Under the pieces are notes generated by a model. That model had not been told where the DNA came from. It was given only the letters and a program-made list of their open reading frames with translations, and ran no database searches. A stretch of 64,000 nt of DNA from Pogonophryne albipinna (lineage: Eukaryota; Chordata; Actinopteri; Perciformes; Artedidraconidae). Shown piece after piece: positions 51,741 to 64,000 of the stretch (position 1 is the stretch's first letter; each line of letters starts with the position of its first letter). The position numbers were made by a program, and so were the translations under genes. The stretch covers positions 10,409,030 through 10,473,029 of the forward strand of contig CM053264.1 of NCBI GenBank assembly GCA_028583405.1. The letters are read 5' to 3'.

Positions 51741-52728
51741 CACCTGCCTCATCTTTGTCCCCGTCCTTTGTGTGTAACATTTTCATCTGCTATGACTCAT
51801 TGCTTTGAGAGTATACCAGCTGCCCAATGCCCGAGTGTATGATCATGGCATAAAGCGCAGTGGCTGCCTTGGAAGCCTCAGCAACGGACTAATTAAGCTT
51901 CTAACAGAGAAAAGGCTACAGGCTTCAACTACAGATGGTGTGCAAGGGGAAATCGTCATAGTATAGACTTCTCTCTTTGTCAATAATAGATGCAGCCTGA
52001 TACTTTACGTTTGCATTCTGTTGAGAGTTGTTGAACGTAGCCTGTCTCTGTGGGACTAATAAAGGTATGCTGAATCTCCCCATCTGCAATTAACACCAAG
52101 TTGCCCTCGAGCAAGGCTCCCCATATGTTCCAGTAGAGTTGCCGCCCAACAGTAGATGTCTGTGGTTGCCTTTGGCATCCTCCAGGTGTGAATCTGAGGC
52201 ATGACGTGCACAAGCTCAACCCTTCCCCTCTGATCTGTTTGTTCTCTGGGAAGCCATTATCTGATTAAATTCAAATGCCAAGTCATTATTTTCCATAGCG
52301 TACTGCCGTTTCCTGCTGGAAACACTAAACAGTGTGTTTGTTCCACTGAGTGATACATTAATTTCACACTACTGTTATTTGAACCTCGTATCACTGACTC
52401 CTTGTGTTTCCCAACTCATGAGACAGTTATGAGTAACTGCTAAATCTGCAAACGTTTTTGTCACTGCCTTTTTTCCTAATTGAAATAGTTTGAGCATCTT
52501 GCAGGTGGATCAGCGGGTATTTCAAGTTTTCCATTAAAAGTTAGCATAAGTTCCTTAAAGTGAAGTATTAACTTCTGAGAATCAGTATCTTTGTAACGGC
52601 TTTAATCAATAGGTTTTTCTTTATTGTTCTCCATGGATAATGTTTCGGGGAAGAAACATTTTTTTGGGGACTTCCAGAAAATCTCCATTTACAGCACTTT
52701 GCATTTGGCTGCTGGTATACGCTCAAGC

Positions 52729-53763
52729 CAGTTACTGTGGGGTGAGGTGAGGCACAGATGAGCTCTGCCTCACCTCAGAATGCGTCACCCCACAGAAAGC
52801 GGGCCCTAAGCGCATGCCTGCACCATCTCACTGTATGTCACCAATGTAATGTTTGTAGATCCCTTTATTACATTTATCCTCGCCATCCATAGTCTCTAAA
52901 TAACTTATTTCACGTATATATGATATTTAAGCTTGCTGGTCTCATCATGCAACGGCAATGAAAAAGCACCAGGGGAGGCAGCCACAACCTCTGCCGCACT
53001 GAAGGGGGCGCAAGTGAGCCCACAGGTTCTTGTTGCTACTGTTATTCTACGCAGAGACGGTAGACGCAAACAACAAGCTAGACTTTTGAAACTAGAGGAA
53101 GATAAGGAGGACTTTTACAAAAAAGTAATAAAGATTGTTGTCCAGAAGGATAGCATGGACTTCATCTTCAAGTCAAGGTAAGACCACATTTGTAATGAAA
53201 ATTGGATCTTACTAAGAGAGAACAATCCAATATTTAGATTTTGGGTAGGCTATCCTTTTGTTGAACGGTCTGTTTAAAATGAATCGAAGCATCAGACTAA
53301 AAAAGCTTTTGAAAATAACAGAATATTTCGATTAAAGGTGGGGTAGGTAAGTTTGAGAAACCGGCACGATATACACTTTTTGTTATATTCCATGGAATGC
53401 TCTTAACATCCCGATAGCAATGAATATCTTAAGTGCTTTGACAAAAAATACATAAAAACATTTCATCTGTGGAAGCCGTAGTACTGTAAAAAGCACGACC
53501 AATCATTTTAGCCGGCCCGGCTAAAATGACCTGCCTGTCAGCCTTCCATCTGTGCACAAACTTATCTCGTGCCCTCATTGGTCATGTGCGCGTTCGTGTG
53601 TGTTGGAGGAGGGGCTGTGTATTTTCAAATTCTAGCGCACTCGAGCTGGTTTCTCCAAAATTACCTACCCCGACACCTTTAAGGTCAAAATATATAATAT
53701 TTGTAAATCTGACTCTGAAAGAGTCAGTGCCTCACCAGCCATGAACCTCACCGCACGTCACTG
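52729..53763. mobile_element. Inverted-repeat DNA transposon remnant, copy B
   Basis: Counterpart of 7625-8672. The left terminus is better preserved (CAGTTACTGTGGGGTGAGG). About 11 bp (actgtctggaa) present in copy A near 7695 are missing here. The internal frame is 52933-53181. Confidence 0.65.
53336..53678. mobile_element. Short TTAA-flanked MITE, copy B
   Basis: Same 343 bp as 8245-8587, with TTAA at 53332-53335 and 53679-53682. Confidence 0.82.
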
Positions 53764-54831
53764 TATTATAGCACATATAAGTATAAAAGGGCAGTAACAC
53801 AAAGGATTCCAAAGCACCAGGCTATACGAAGCTAAAAGCCTCACACTTTTTTTCCCCATTACTAAAGTCCATCTCAAGGTGTGAAAGTAATGCACCTCTG
53901 AGCTGATATCCTATGACACTGTTGAACTCCAGCATTTGACACAAACCTTTTCAGGCTTAACACATTTTAAATGCCCCTCAAATCCCCTGTGACAATGCAG
54001 CAGGTATTCAAACGCAGCCTGAGCAAAAGGGCACCACATCAGCCTCCATTTGCACGGTGCATTTTAAAAGGTCCGGCAAGGAAAAAGGAAATGTCTGCGA
54101 TTGCAAATGGCACGCTTCAACTTTCCCACACATGTATATATTTCACACTTCCATTCTGGCATTTTAAACACTTTGTATTCTGTCCCGCATGTTCGATGCA
54201 GAACCTAAACACGGCCACACTGTAATATGACTCAAACATATTCTGCCAGAGTCCCTTTTAATCCATTTTAAATGCTAACACGGTTCATTCTTAGATGCTT
54301 CATCCAGCAGGTTCTGAGTCTAAGTGGAAACAAATGTAATAAACACATAGACAGACATGCAAACGTACAGATATTCCACACTAATAAACATACACATTAA
54401 AGTTGCCATCCCGTGTTATACAGCCTGTTATGCAGAGATACAATGTCCCGACATTAATCATACTTGATGTTGATTCATTTCATTTGCACCATCGATGAAA
54501 GCCGGACACTTTTTGGTCTAGTCAGTTTCAGAGCTGAATTCATATTACATTAAATACTAGACTATTCATCCACAGGAAATGTTTCGCTTCAAACAATTTC
54601 CCTCATATACAATAAAAAAAACTCATGGAAACTCTCAAGATAGCCCATTTCAATAAGAAAAACAAAATAATACTCTGACAGTGACTCATAAGCTACAATG
54701 TGTCTTACCCATCTTTCTGTTGGAGGCTCCTCAGCGCGAATGATTTATGGGCAACATGTCCATGCCTAATTGGATATTTGAAATACCTATCCCATTTGTC
54801 TGAAGGGCTTCAAAGACCAGGCGAGGCTACT

Positions 54832-55528
54832 TTCATTTCATTTCAAACCTTTATTTATACAGATAAATCCCATTGAGATCATTGATCTCTTTTTCAAGGG
54901 AGACCTGCTCAAGTAGTTCCACATGAAACATAACAACATAAATAGAACAACAAAAGGACATCATACAGCATCATTTACATAATTATCCACATAAACAGGT
55001 ACCAATAGCTTCCGATTGACTAGCATCCAACCGAGCTTTAAAAACATTTAGTGGCACCAGATTGTTCAGTTTCCATTTAATTTGCAGACTATTCCAAGAC
55101 AGAGGAGCTGCGCATCTAAAAGCAGTCTTCCCTAAGACAGTCCTAGCAGTTGGCACATTTAATAAAACCACAGCATTCGATCTCAGGCAGTAGCCACTTA
55201 CAATTTTCCGTGAGATCAGGGAGCAGATGTAAGATGGAAGTTTCCCTAACATGGCTTTGTATATAAAAATGTACCAGTGACTGAGCCTCCGTACAGTTAG
55301 TGAAAGCAAACCAGCCCTTGCATACAGGGTACAGTGATGGGTTAATGCTTTACAGTTTGTCACCAATCTTAGTGCACTGTGATACGTAGCATCTAACTTG
55401 ACCAGGCAATTGGCAGGTGCACTCATATATAACAAATCACCATAGTCCAGCACAGGTAAAAAGGTCACAGTGACTAACCTTTTCCTGGCCTCAAGCGAGA
55501 AACAGGACTTGTTCCTAAGAAACAGGAC
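54832..55528 (-). mobile_element. 5'-truncated L2/CR1-like LINE, copy B
   Basis: Counterpart of 9740-10437; see there for the diagnostic 3' end. Confidence 0.85.
54983..55468 (-). pseudogene. LINE reverse transcriptase C-terminal fragment, copy B
   Basis: Same frame as 9892-10377. Residue changes cluster near the start of the frame (LLYMSAPANCLVKLDATYHS against LIYMNAPANCLVKLEAAYHS), with one further change (VPLNVF against VPRNVF). Confidence 0.85.
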
Positions 55529-58023
55529 ATGTGCCTACTTGAATGTGGTGCTCGAGAATGCCCGCGGTTTCTCTCCGATAACACGGGAACCGACCGCCAT
55601 GTTCACAAATAAACAAAGAAAAGCGCCCCACTTGCTCTTACATTAGCCTACAGAGGTGCTCTCACACTCACTGACAACATTTCTCCCTGGAGAGATGTTG
55701 CCAGGCAACAGGAAGCACCCCCATCCCCTGCCTCCCTCCTTTTTCTATTTTATGATATCTTTATTTTCTGAATATTGTATCAAAGGTGAGGGAAAGACAA
55801 AGGTGTTGGAGAGATCAAGGAAAAGCAATATTTTCCTTTGGTGCTAAATATTTGTACTTAATGTTTATGTTAGCCCATGAAAAATGTATTCAATGTATTA
55901 TTATGGTTTTATTTTGGTACTTTCTGGTTTATAAGCGCAGCTGCTGTGCAATCATAAAGTCATAGCCTCACAACTTCAGCACAAAAGGCCATGTTTGTCA
56001 TTGTGGGCCTGCACAGCTTAATGGGCACGTCATTCTCAGACAGAAACCCATCTCACATGAATGTACAATGCACCACTCACTAGGATGTCTTTGCCTCCAT
56101 ATATATGTAAGCTGTTTTGGAAAAAAGTCTAAATTATGATTATTATATATTATAATATTTTGAGTCCCTGTTCCCATTTCAATTTGCCGCATTTGGAATT
56201 GTGTATTGTTCCTAATTTAGTTGGGAAATGTTATGAATACATCATTATTTTAGAGAGAATAACTCAAAACCACATTGTTCTGGTTTATTTGACCACCTCT
56301 GCTTTGCCCTTCTTGCAGCTGGGCTTCCACAGATGCCTGAAAACAAATGTTAAGTGCTGCTTTGAGTTTGGAAGGAACTTTAAATCTTGTAGTTTGACAT
56401 TAAGTCTGGTTTGGCAATGTTATCCAACCTTGGCAACCTCAAAGATCCTCTTCAATAGTCTCACTTTATAACTGAGGGTTAAAAGGAATGTGTACTTTTA
56501 CACAACACGTTAACCTTGTGAAGTAAATGGGCGATACACAGTTTGATTTAACAAGGAGGAAGCCAAAACGTTCGCTGCATATTTAACTTGTAACCCATAT
56601 TTATCGAGCCATATTAAATTGGGCCTTACTGATGGTGCTGCCGTCTTAGTCACCTTCACATTTCCATTCCTAAGTGAGTCCTATGATTAAAAAAACAAAA
56701 ATAGTCGGGTGATTGTTCTCCCATTTTCAGAGAAGAAACTCTTAGCCTTGTTGTGTCTCCATTTGTTTTCCTCATGTCCTCTGCCGCGTCGCGACACAGT
56801 CGGAGAGAGATTACAGTTGTATTGGGTGCCGCCTGTCACTGAACAAATGCCTGTCATTAATTTCACAGGCAGAAGGCAATTTCAGAGTGGTGGATAAGTT
56901 CTGATAATGATGAGAGCCCTGTTGTGCTGTCGAGCTTACCAGAGAAACATCAGGTCAAACACGTTTCCTCTCCTCATTCTAACTTTTCTATGGGCTTGTT
57001 TCATAAAAAGCCCTATCTTTGACTTTACAGTTTTGTTCAACATTGACTTTTGTCAGACCAGGAAAAACTGCAGGTGCTTTTGGTTTAATAAGGTAGTGAA
57101 AATGAACTGACAAGGCAAGAGATAAATGAGTTTGATATTATGAATTGCCGTGTGATCATTTTAACATTGCCACTACCCTTTTATGTACTCCACATAAATC
57201 ACATCATAAGCCTGGCGTTTATAAGAAGCTGTCAGCTGAAATCCTTTGTCACTTGTAGATTTGTTTCTCCCACTCAGAGAGCTGCTCACATACCTCCCCA
57301 GCCATGTATTCATCCAATTCCTCCTACTCTCCTCTCTAATAACTCACTGTGTGATTGCATTAGGGCCGTGATAAATGCGAAATAGGAGCTCACCGCTGAG
57401 TGCATCACCCCGATGCTAGCTACAGATGGGACGAGGAGGACCGTGTTGTTTGTGTACCGTCTCCGTCACAGCGCTGTTGTTTTCACGCCGAAAGCGAGGG
57501 CACGCAGCCTCTAAATCCACCGAGACCTCCTCTCTCTCTGTTGCCGGCGGATGAGATGTGTGCCTCCTCAGCCCAGCATACCATCTAGTAAGGTTTCACA
57601 TATGCTAATAAGACTTTTATTTATAAGAAACACTCTTTAGCTGCTTCTGGCTTTGGAAGCGTCTTTTCTCTATCTTTAGTTCATGAAACAGAGCCTCTGA
57701 TCTCGACACATTTGCAATACGTAGTGTGAATGACGTAAGACGTTTTCACAAATATCGCTTCAGTTTGCAATTTCTCTTGCCTTTTTAATTGATGCATGAT
57801 TGAAGTGCCTGCCAGTGCCTCAGTATGTGTAGTATACTCCGATGGACTATTACTTTTGTATTTTCTTCCCCTCACCATGTCTCAATCCCAAAGACATGAT
57901 TAAATCTATGTTTTTTTTAATATAATGTTCCTTTTTTAGCTCTCTAGTTGCATACTGGAGTGTGTGAATATACATTTTTCGGTATGAAGGGTACATTGTT
58001 GTGTCTCATCAAATGTGTTAGTT
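55529..58023. other. Noncoding stretch, copy B of 10438-12928
   Basis: No gene recognised. Contains a 4-5 bp change near 57754 (atatcgcttcag for atattcag). Confidence 0.6.
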
Positions 58024-58030
58024 ATGTATT
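58024..58030. other. Empty insertion site of the 546-bp element
   Basis: A single atgtatt inside ttagttatgtattttgtctg, where copy A has atgtatt, 546 bp, atgtatt (12929-13488). This is the uninserted state. Confidence 0.92.
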
Positions 58031-58377
58031 TTGTCTGTCATTTCCTGTTTTATTTTGTATTTACCGCTTGTCTTAAATAGTCCTGTCTCTCTCCTGTCCT
58101 GTGTCAGTTCGTCTTGTTTGTTTCCTCGAATGGTCGTGCCAAGCCTCAACTCAGAAAGGATTGCTTTCTCTCATGTCAGGTTTTGTTATGTTTGTTTATT
58201 TTGTTAGGCTTAAGTTTTTATCAAGTCCTCTTTTTGTTACGCTAGTTTTTCCACCACCTACTCTGTTAAGAAGGATTACCTGAACTGTATAAATAAATAT
58301 ACATTTTTTTATATTCAAGACCTTGTCTCTGGGTCGTGCATTTGGGTTCATCAGTTTGTGTCGAGGTCCTGACATAC
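58031..58377 (+). repeat. Possible retroelement-derived repeat, copy B
   Basis: Counterpart of 13489-13835; family unknown. Confidence 0.3.
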
Positions 58378-59063
58378 ATTCAATTAAATGTGACATTTAA
58401 TAGATGTTAAATATGGTATATCAGACTTCCTCCTATTGAAAGTGTTTCTTATCTTCAAACACATGTGTTACAAAGGGAGGGAGGGGGTCGTCTGTTTTAT
58501 CAAACCCCTGTGATCATTTTGTTATACTAATCTAGACACTCTGAGGTCATGCCTTATTGGCTTTACAGTCAAATTGGTGCTGGTCGTTGTTATCAAGTTG
58601 ACTAATTATTCGAACACTCACCCAGGTGGCTTTGAAAAAACAACAGGCCTTATTCTAAGTATTTGTTAATATATTGCCCACCCCTGAGTGGACATAATTG
58701 GCAGTTGTTGCTGTTTCGCCCCATTCTTTATAATCTTTGCCTCTCTTTCAGAACACTACCTCGGAGCACGATGCCCGTGTGTCTGCACATCGATGATAAA
58801 TAATCCATTTCACCTCTGCAGCTCTTTCAGAAAACCACAGAGGAAATGTTGTCTCTCACATTTCACAAGACTCCGACGAGTACGTGTGATTGTTTGCTAC
58901 ACTTTGCCATGCAGTTTAATTGGTTGTAAGTGTGGAGAACAACTGCGACAACAGCAGTCAAAGTTGTAGCACTACAGCAGCCTGCCTCTGGAGCAGCGAG
59001 GTGCTCTGCAAATCTACAGTCCTCACAAATCCTTATTAGGGGCTCCTACTGTACATCACCACA

Positions 59064-59081
59064 GTGTGTGTGTGTGTGTGT
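59064..59081 (+). repeat. (GT)9 microsatellite, copy B
   Basis: 18 bp against 28 bp in copy A (14536-14563). The neighbouring TG-rich patch gained gtgtgggtgt. Confidence 0.9.
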
Positions 59082-61338
59082 ATGGGTTTATGCCTTTGCA
59101 CTACTGGCCAGGGAAGCCTATTTGACCAATTAAACCAGAATGTATTTGTGTGTATGTGTGTGCTTGTGTGGGTGTGAAAATATTTAGAATCCTCTTGACA
59201 CCCAATTAGAGAGCAACCTGACATGACCTCCAACTTCAAGAGACACCAAAAAGCCCACTTGAAACAACAACTTGGAAGGGCTTGACAAAATGGCCCCACT
59301 AATGAGCATCTGTAAACACAACTTTATTCTTGCTGATTGGAATTTAAAAGAAGAAGGACATCTACAGTGTGTGCAAGGCTGGATGACTTTAATTACCACG
59401 TATAATGAATGCACAGAGGCTGGCCGGTGTATCCGTGGTCATCTGCCATGTTTGACTTCATCTTGCCCAGGCCTTAAACAGTAAACCTATTCTTGATTTG
59501 TTTTAAACTGATTTGAATACATATTTATAAGACACTATGTACTATTCATTACAGTAAAAATCCCCTTTAGCTTGTAACTTCTTTGGGTAAAGTATTATCT
59601 GTATATAATAACTTCTTAATCCAATGAGGCAGGGTTATGAAGTGGGTTTTATGGCTTATTGTCATTGTCGAAGAGGCTTTAAACCAATTGTTAAACCTGT
59701 ATTAACTTTACAATCAGCAAAATGAATTTCACTAAAGTGTATTCACTTTTGTAAGGTTTTTCCTTCAATGGCGAGAGCTATTATGACAAAGAAAGTCCAA
59801 CTCAAGATTTTATTGTAACAGCAGGGAGGAGAAACATATGTCAAAAACTGTCTTGTCAAAGCAAACAGTACACTCGCATAGTTCTGCTAAATCCCTCCTT
59901 CCTCCTTGCATAGGCATATCTAAAAATACCATGTTCTTTATTCAAGCATGGCGAGTCTAGTGAAGCATAGGTCATATCTAGGTCATAACAACAAGGGCTT
60001 CTGGGTAAAATATAGCTCTGGGGCTCCTTGTACACGATGTATGGAAGAAGTCTGATGGAGTCTAAACATTCATGAGGAGTGGTGCAGTTAGTCATGGACG
60101 AACAGTGTTTTCATCATTTTGACAAAACGTTTTCCACGTTATGTTGAGTAGATCAGATTTTTAGTTAAAAACACACTTACTATCACACGTTAAAGAAAGA
60201 GAAGAGGTTGATGGTTTTGTCTCCTCCTTTGATACATCTGAAGCTGTTGGCATTTGTCTTCGGCTTTCACGTCAGTCCTGCACGCTGAGCAATGACAAGC
60301 TCTGTCAGCCTTTGTGAGTTTTGTAAAAAGTAGCTTCCGTTCTTTCAATGCAACGTTCAATCATGTGTCAGGCGACTCCATTGCAGTTGTAGCCACTTTG
60401 ATTATATTTTAAGCTTCTATTTTTAAGTGACAAGTTCTTGTGTTACCGACACATTCTTTTAAACTCATATACTGTCACCAAGAAAACGTTGTATTATAGT
60501 ATTATGTATTCATTTATTTGTATGTAGTGAGAAACCTTGCCGACTGAAGGGGAAGTCTGGCTCTCAAATGCCTGTTGACCGTGGATATGGCAACAAACAA
60601 AACGTGTGATCAAAGGACAAAGTTTCCATGGCCACAGAAGAGCACCAGGTCTGCTGGAAGGTGGGAGTGATGCGGTCGTGGGTGGAGGATGAAACAGAAT
60701 ATGAAACAGTCAAATGGAGATCAACTCTGCTGATCCTGCTTTTTGATCTGTGCCGATCCTTGAAATGTATGACTCCACACAGGCAGCATGCGGGCATGAA
60801 TGTGTCCGTCAGCTCTCATACAAACTCCATCTTTGCAAACACATGCAGCCACACTTAGAGGAATGTCTTTTTCACATCCGTTCTCTCTCCTGAATGCACA
60901 CCATCCATCACCTCGTATCAAATCACAGTCTCTGCCCTTGTTTCTGTGTTTGATATGTAGATTGTTTGGAAGTGTGCCTCAGAGAAAAGCTGAGGCAGTG
61001 TATTGTTTGCATATCTGCATCTATAAAGTCATCACCGAAGCTGGCAGCGGATGCATCTGCATTTGAAAAAGCAACTCATTTGTTTGCTGTGTTTTTTAAA
61101 CAATTCTGATTCCCATTAAGCTCTGCAGTTTGTTCTCACAAACTGTACGTGTACAGTGTATTCGGTTGATTGTTATTTTAATGGGAAAACAGCTTGCCGT
61201 TTACAGTTAATTATTATGATGTGCATATTGACTTGTTATATTATTTTATGGGCCTGAATTAAAAAAAACAAGGAGGCCATGCCACTGTAATTAATCAAGC
61301 TTGTATTAAATAAGTTGTAATGGAATGTATGTAAGCAG

Positions 61339-61372
<34 letters not shown>

Positions 61373-63242
61373 CACGACAAAGCTGCGTGAATTCATGCCT
61401 ATACATCACTGTAAAAACACAACTTAAGCACCTCACACATTCTGTATATGCACACACACACACACACACACACACATACTGTACACCCACGTACATAATT
61501 ATTAGAGTGCTCAACGATGCTGACTGACCACTTTTTCAATCAACCTGCTGCTCCCATCCGCCCAATCCATCAAATCTCCCATCTCGCCACACCAGCTCAG
61601 AAGCAGCTGTTGAAATGCAACCATTGTGGCCAGAGCTCCAAGTCGACAAAACCAGAAATGATTACAAAAGGGATTATAATTAATTGTTTTACTTTTCTTA
61701 GGAGTGCTGATCTCTCGCCACATTCATAAAGATGGTAGAAATAATAAATTGGTTGCTAAGTAGGGCTGCTTTAAAAAAACGTTATAATTGTTATCTTGAA
61801 AGATCAAACCAAATAAATAAAAACATTACAGAAGAAATAATAATACTTTTGAAATTGTTCTCAAGAAAGGACAATCATGGAGGTTGAATCATAAAAGGAT
61901 TTACAATGAAGTGTACATTAAGATACTTTGTGAGTTCACATCAATAGCCTGTTTTCCTGAGCATCACATTTCAAATGGATCGTGACCTGATTTGACTTTC
62001 TGAGTTTTTCCAGCTTACTTTGAAACAAAATTAGCAATAACTATTTTTTTGTTGACTAAGTGGCATATCAAAAGTAGCTTGGAGGGAAATAATATGATAT
62101 GCTAATAGGAGATAGCTTCTGGGAGCAAAGGCAGCTGGAGAACACATTTTATTACAACATGTGTATTAATCAAACTCAAACTCATCATCATAGCAAAGGC
62201 AAAATCAGCATTCACACATGTACCGTAGGAGGTCCTGCAGGACTGTTGTTGGTGGGAACCTTAGTAAATCACGCATGCTGAACACAAGAAGCACAGGTTA
62301 TTGACACCACTTAAGATAATAGATGTGTTTATTCTGCAACGGACACCCGCGGTTAATACATGTCTGCATTCATCTGGCAGTAATCGTCACAACAGGCTGC
62401 AATTATCAATATGGATTGGGGTGCATGTCATGACTCATGTATGAGGGCCTAATAAAGCTTTCTTCAGATGCAGATGATGGATGCACGGTATATTGTTGAG
62501 ATTCAACTGTTATTATTTCATTATGGAACAAATAACCTGCAAAGTGAAAAGGGTTTTTAGATTACAAAATAACAAATATTGAGCTGCCCACAGAGATATA
62601 GCCTTGGATGCTACCTCGTTCTTGAAGGAAAGGTTGAATTGACCATTTTAATGAAGTTCACATTGGCCTTTAATAATTTATAGTCTAGTTAAAAAAAGGA
62701 AATTACTTTGCCAGGATATTATTCCATATCTCCTGCATTAATCTAACGTGCAAAGGCTTATGCATGCCTAGAATTTGGGTACACAAAATAAGAAAGTCAG
62801 TTCGCAATTTAATTTTTCTTGAGTTTTTCCTTTATAAAAAGATGGATTAAAGTCTAACAAAAGAATAAAGACAGGCTGCCAGATGACAAGTTATTATCAA
62901 GTTCTTCACTGTGTAAATATTTTTGAATTGGCACAACATTAGAAGCCTTTCAGAGCTGCTCTTGCTATTCAAAATAAATCTAAGATCATTTTAAAGAAAT
63001 ACACGAAGAAGACAAGAAAGGTTTGAAGACGGCATCATGTTTATTTCTTTAAGGGGTAATTGTTGCCTCGGACCAGGTGGGGGTTAAGTAAGTTCAAAAG
63101 GTGTACGGCGTAATGAAGGACAGATGATTCAGCTCATTAACCAGCAGGATATTCCGTAGCCTCATAAATGAGAAACGAGCCGATTTGAGTATGCACCTGT
63201 TAGGATTCCCGAGATGAGAACCCGCTATGCAAGCACTAAAAC
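59082..63242. other. Noncoding stretch, copy B of about 14564-18726 (with CA tracts at 61339-61475)
   Basis: No gene recognised; divergence from copy A is scattered and mostly single-base. Confidence 0.55.
61339..61475 (+). repeat. Pair of (CA)n microsatellites, copy B
   Basis: Counterpart of 16808-16948; first tract at 61339-61375. Confidence 0.88.
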
Positions 63243-63314
63243 TGAGACAGTGGTGAAGTGTCAAAAAAGGCTTTAATTTGTCCACGACACTGACAAGGAG
63301 TTGACGAAGAGAAC
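63243..63314. other. 72-bp stretch missing from copy A
   Basis: Begins tgagacagtggtgaagtgtc and ends gaagagaac. Copy A jumps from taaaac (18726) directly to gtagagg. The trinucleotide aac precedes and ends the segment, so a deletion in A between short direct repeats is the simplest reading. Confidence 0.8.
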
Positions 63315-63671
63315 GTAGAGGGGAGACGTGGAGCTGGGCTGACCAGGCGGGGAGGCTGGACGTGGCAGGCAGAGCGGCCGGAGGATGTGGATCTGGAACA
63401 GGAAAAACAAGCAGGATTAGGAAATAATTTCCTTTCACAAGGACCATCAAAAGGTCACTAGGAAAAACACTAGTAGGCCTGGACGATAGTCTACCACTGA
63501 AGAACTGGAGAAGTCTGAGGATGGGAACCAGGGTTTTAAGCAGGTGCAGGTGAGTGGTGGCAATCAGTGAGATGAGCAGCAGCTGAGGAGGTGAGTTGGC
63601 GGGAATCGAAATGTAGGTAGCCACGCCCAGCCAGGAAGACAGACACACAGATAAACAGACAAAACAAACCC

Positions 63672-64000
63672 TGGCCGTTTCTCAATCGCGAGGATGCTTG
63701 CTTGGTAGCACATGTCTTCCGAGTCACTTCCTTCAGAAGCTAGGCAAGAATCCTTCCTGGCATTCAGAAAACGAAGAGTGGAACAGGCTAGCAAGTGTGC
63801 AGGTGTGCGTCATATGAGAGGCCCCGCCTTACATTTTCCGCCACAGATTTGGGGAAATTGGTCCGTGCGCAAAGCATTGTGGGGATTTGAAGGACGCGAA
63901 GTCTACCCATGTGCAGCCTCAAAATTACCCCCAAACCAAGGACGTGGCCTCTGTGGAATTCCAAGTATGCTGGAGATTGGAACAGTCCTTCGGCGGCACT
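63672..64000. mobile_element. Inverted-repeat MITE, copy B, cut by window end
   Basis: Left 329 bp of the element seen complete at 19095-19488; same TGGCCGTTTCTCAATCGCGA terminus. Confidence 0.85.

Overview
The window is noncoding vertebrate genomic DNA, almost certainly from a teleost fish. Open frames are short and stop-dense on both strands, and CA/TG microsatellites are long. Repeats are of types common in teleosts: hAT MITEs with CAGTGGTGTAAAGTAACTAA-like or TAGGGCTGCACGATAT-like ends, the GTGGGGACC repeat with a TTAGGG-like tract, L2/CR1-like LINE 3' ends, and a tRNA-derived SINE. No multi-exon host gene, functional tRNA, rRNA or CRISPR array was recognised. The DNA could be intronic or intergenic.

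The dominant feature is a large direct duplication. Positions 1-19423 (copy A) realign over their whole length with 45147-64000 (copy B), in the same order and strand. Divergence is a few substitutions per kb by eye, plus microsatellite length changes and a few indels. No edge of the duplication is visible, because copy A runs off the left end of the window and copy B off the right end. The repeat period is therefore about 45 kb. A 1000-N scaffold gap (31258-32257) lies between the copies. A recent tandem segmental duplication and an uncollapsed pair of haplotypes joined during scaffolding both fit.

Layout of copy A (copy B in brackets): a deleted hAT element with a transposase fragment at 3452-4226 [48604-49379]; the GTGGGGACC repeat and a long (GT)n at 4635-4934 [49786-50035]; (AC)n at 6494-6639 [51608-51737]; an unassigned inverted-repeat transposon at 7625-8672 hosting a TTAA-flanked MITE at 8245-8587 [52729-53763, 53336-53678]; a 5'-truncated LINE at 9740-10437 [54832-55528]; a 546-bp LINE/SINE-tail insertion at 12936-13481, absent from copy B, whose empty site is 58024-58030; and a 394-bp inverted-repeat MITE at 19095-19488 [63672-64000, cut by the window end].

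The single-copy middle (19424-45146) holds more nested elements. A CAGGGTTCGTAC-ended element (20131-21844) contains a hAT MITE (20642-21337). A long TTAA-flanked element (23920-25067) is split inside its own reading frame by a 429-bp element with about 60-bp inverted repeats and a 6-bp target duplication (24149-24577). It also holds a possible solo LTR (26444-27065), a tRNA-derived SINE (28352-28548), a second LINE 3' end (39407-40015) and a hAT MITE with a perfect 8-bp target duplication (43010-43690). One short frame beside the gap (31063-31140) reads like a signal peptide behind a TATA-like box, but it is unproven.

No gene system with a coordinated function is visible. The interest lies in the duplication, in pairs of insertion-free and inserted alleles or paralogs, and in nested transposons that give a relative order of events.
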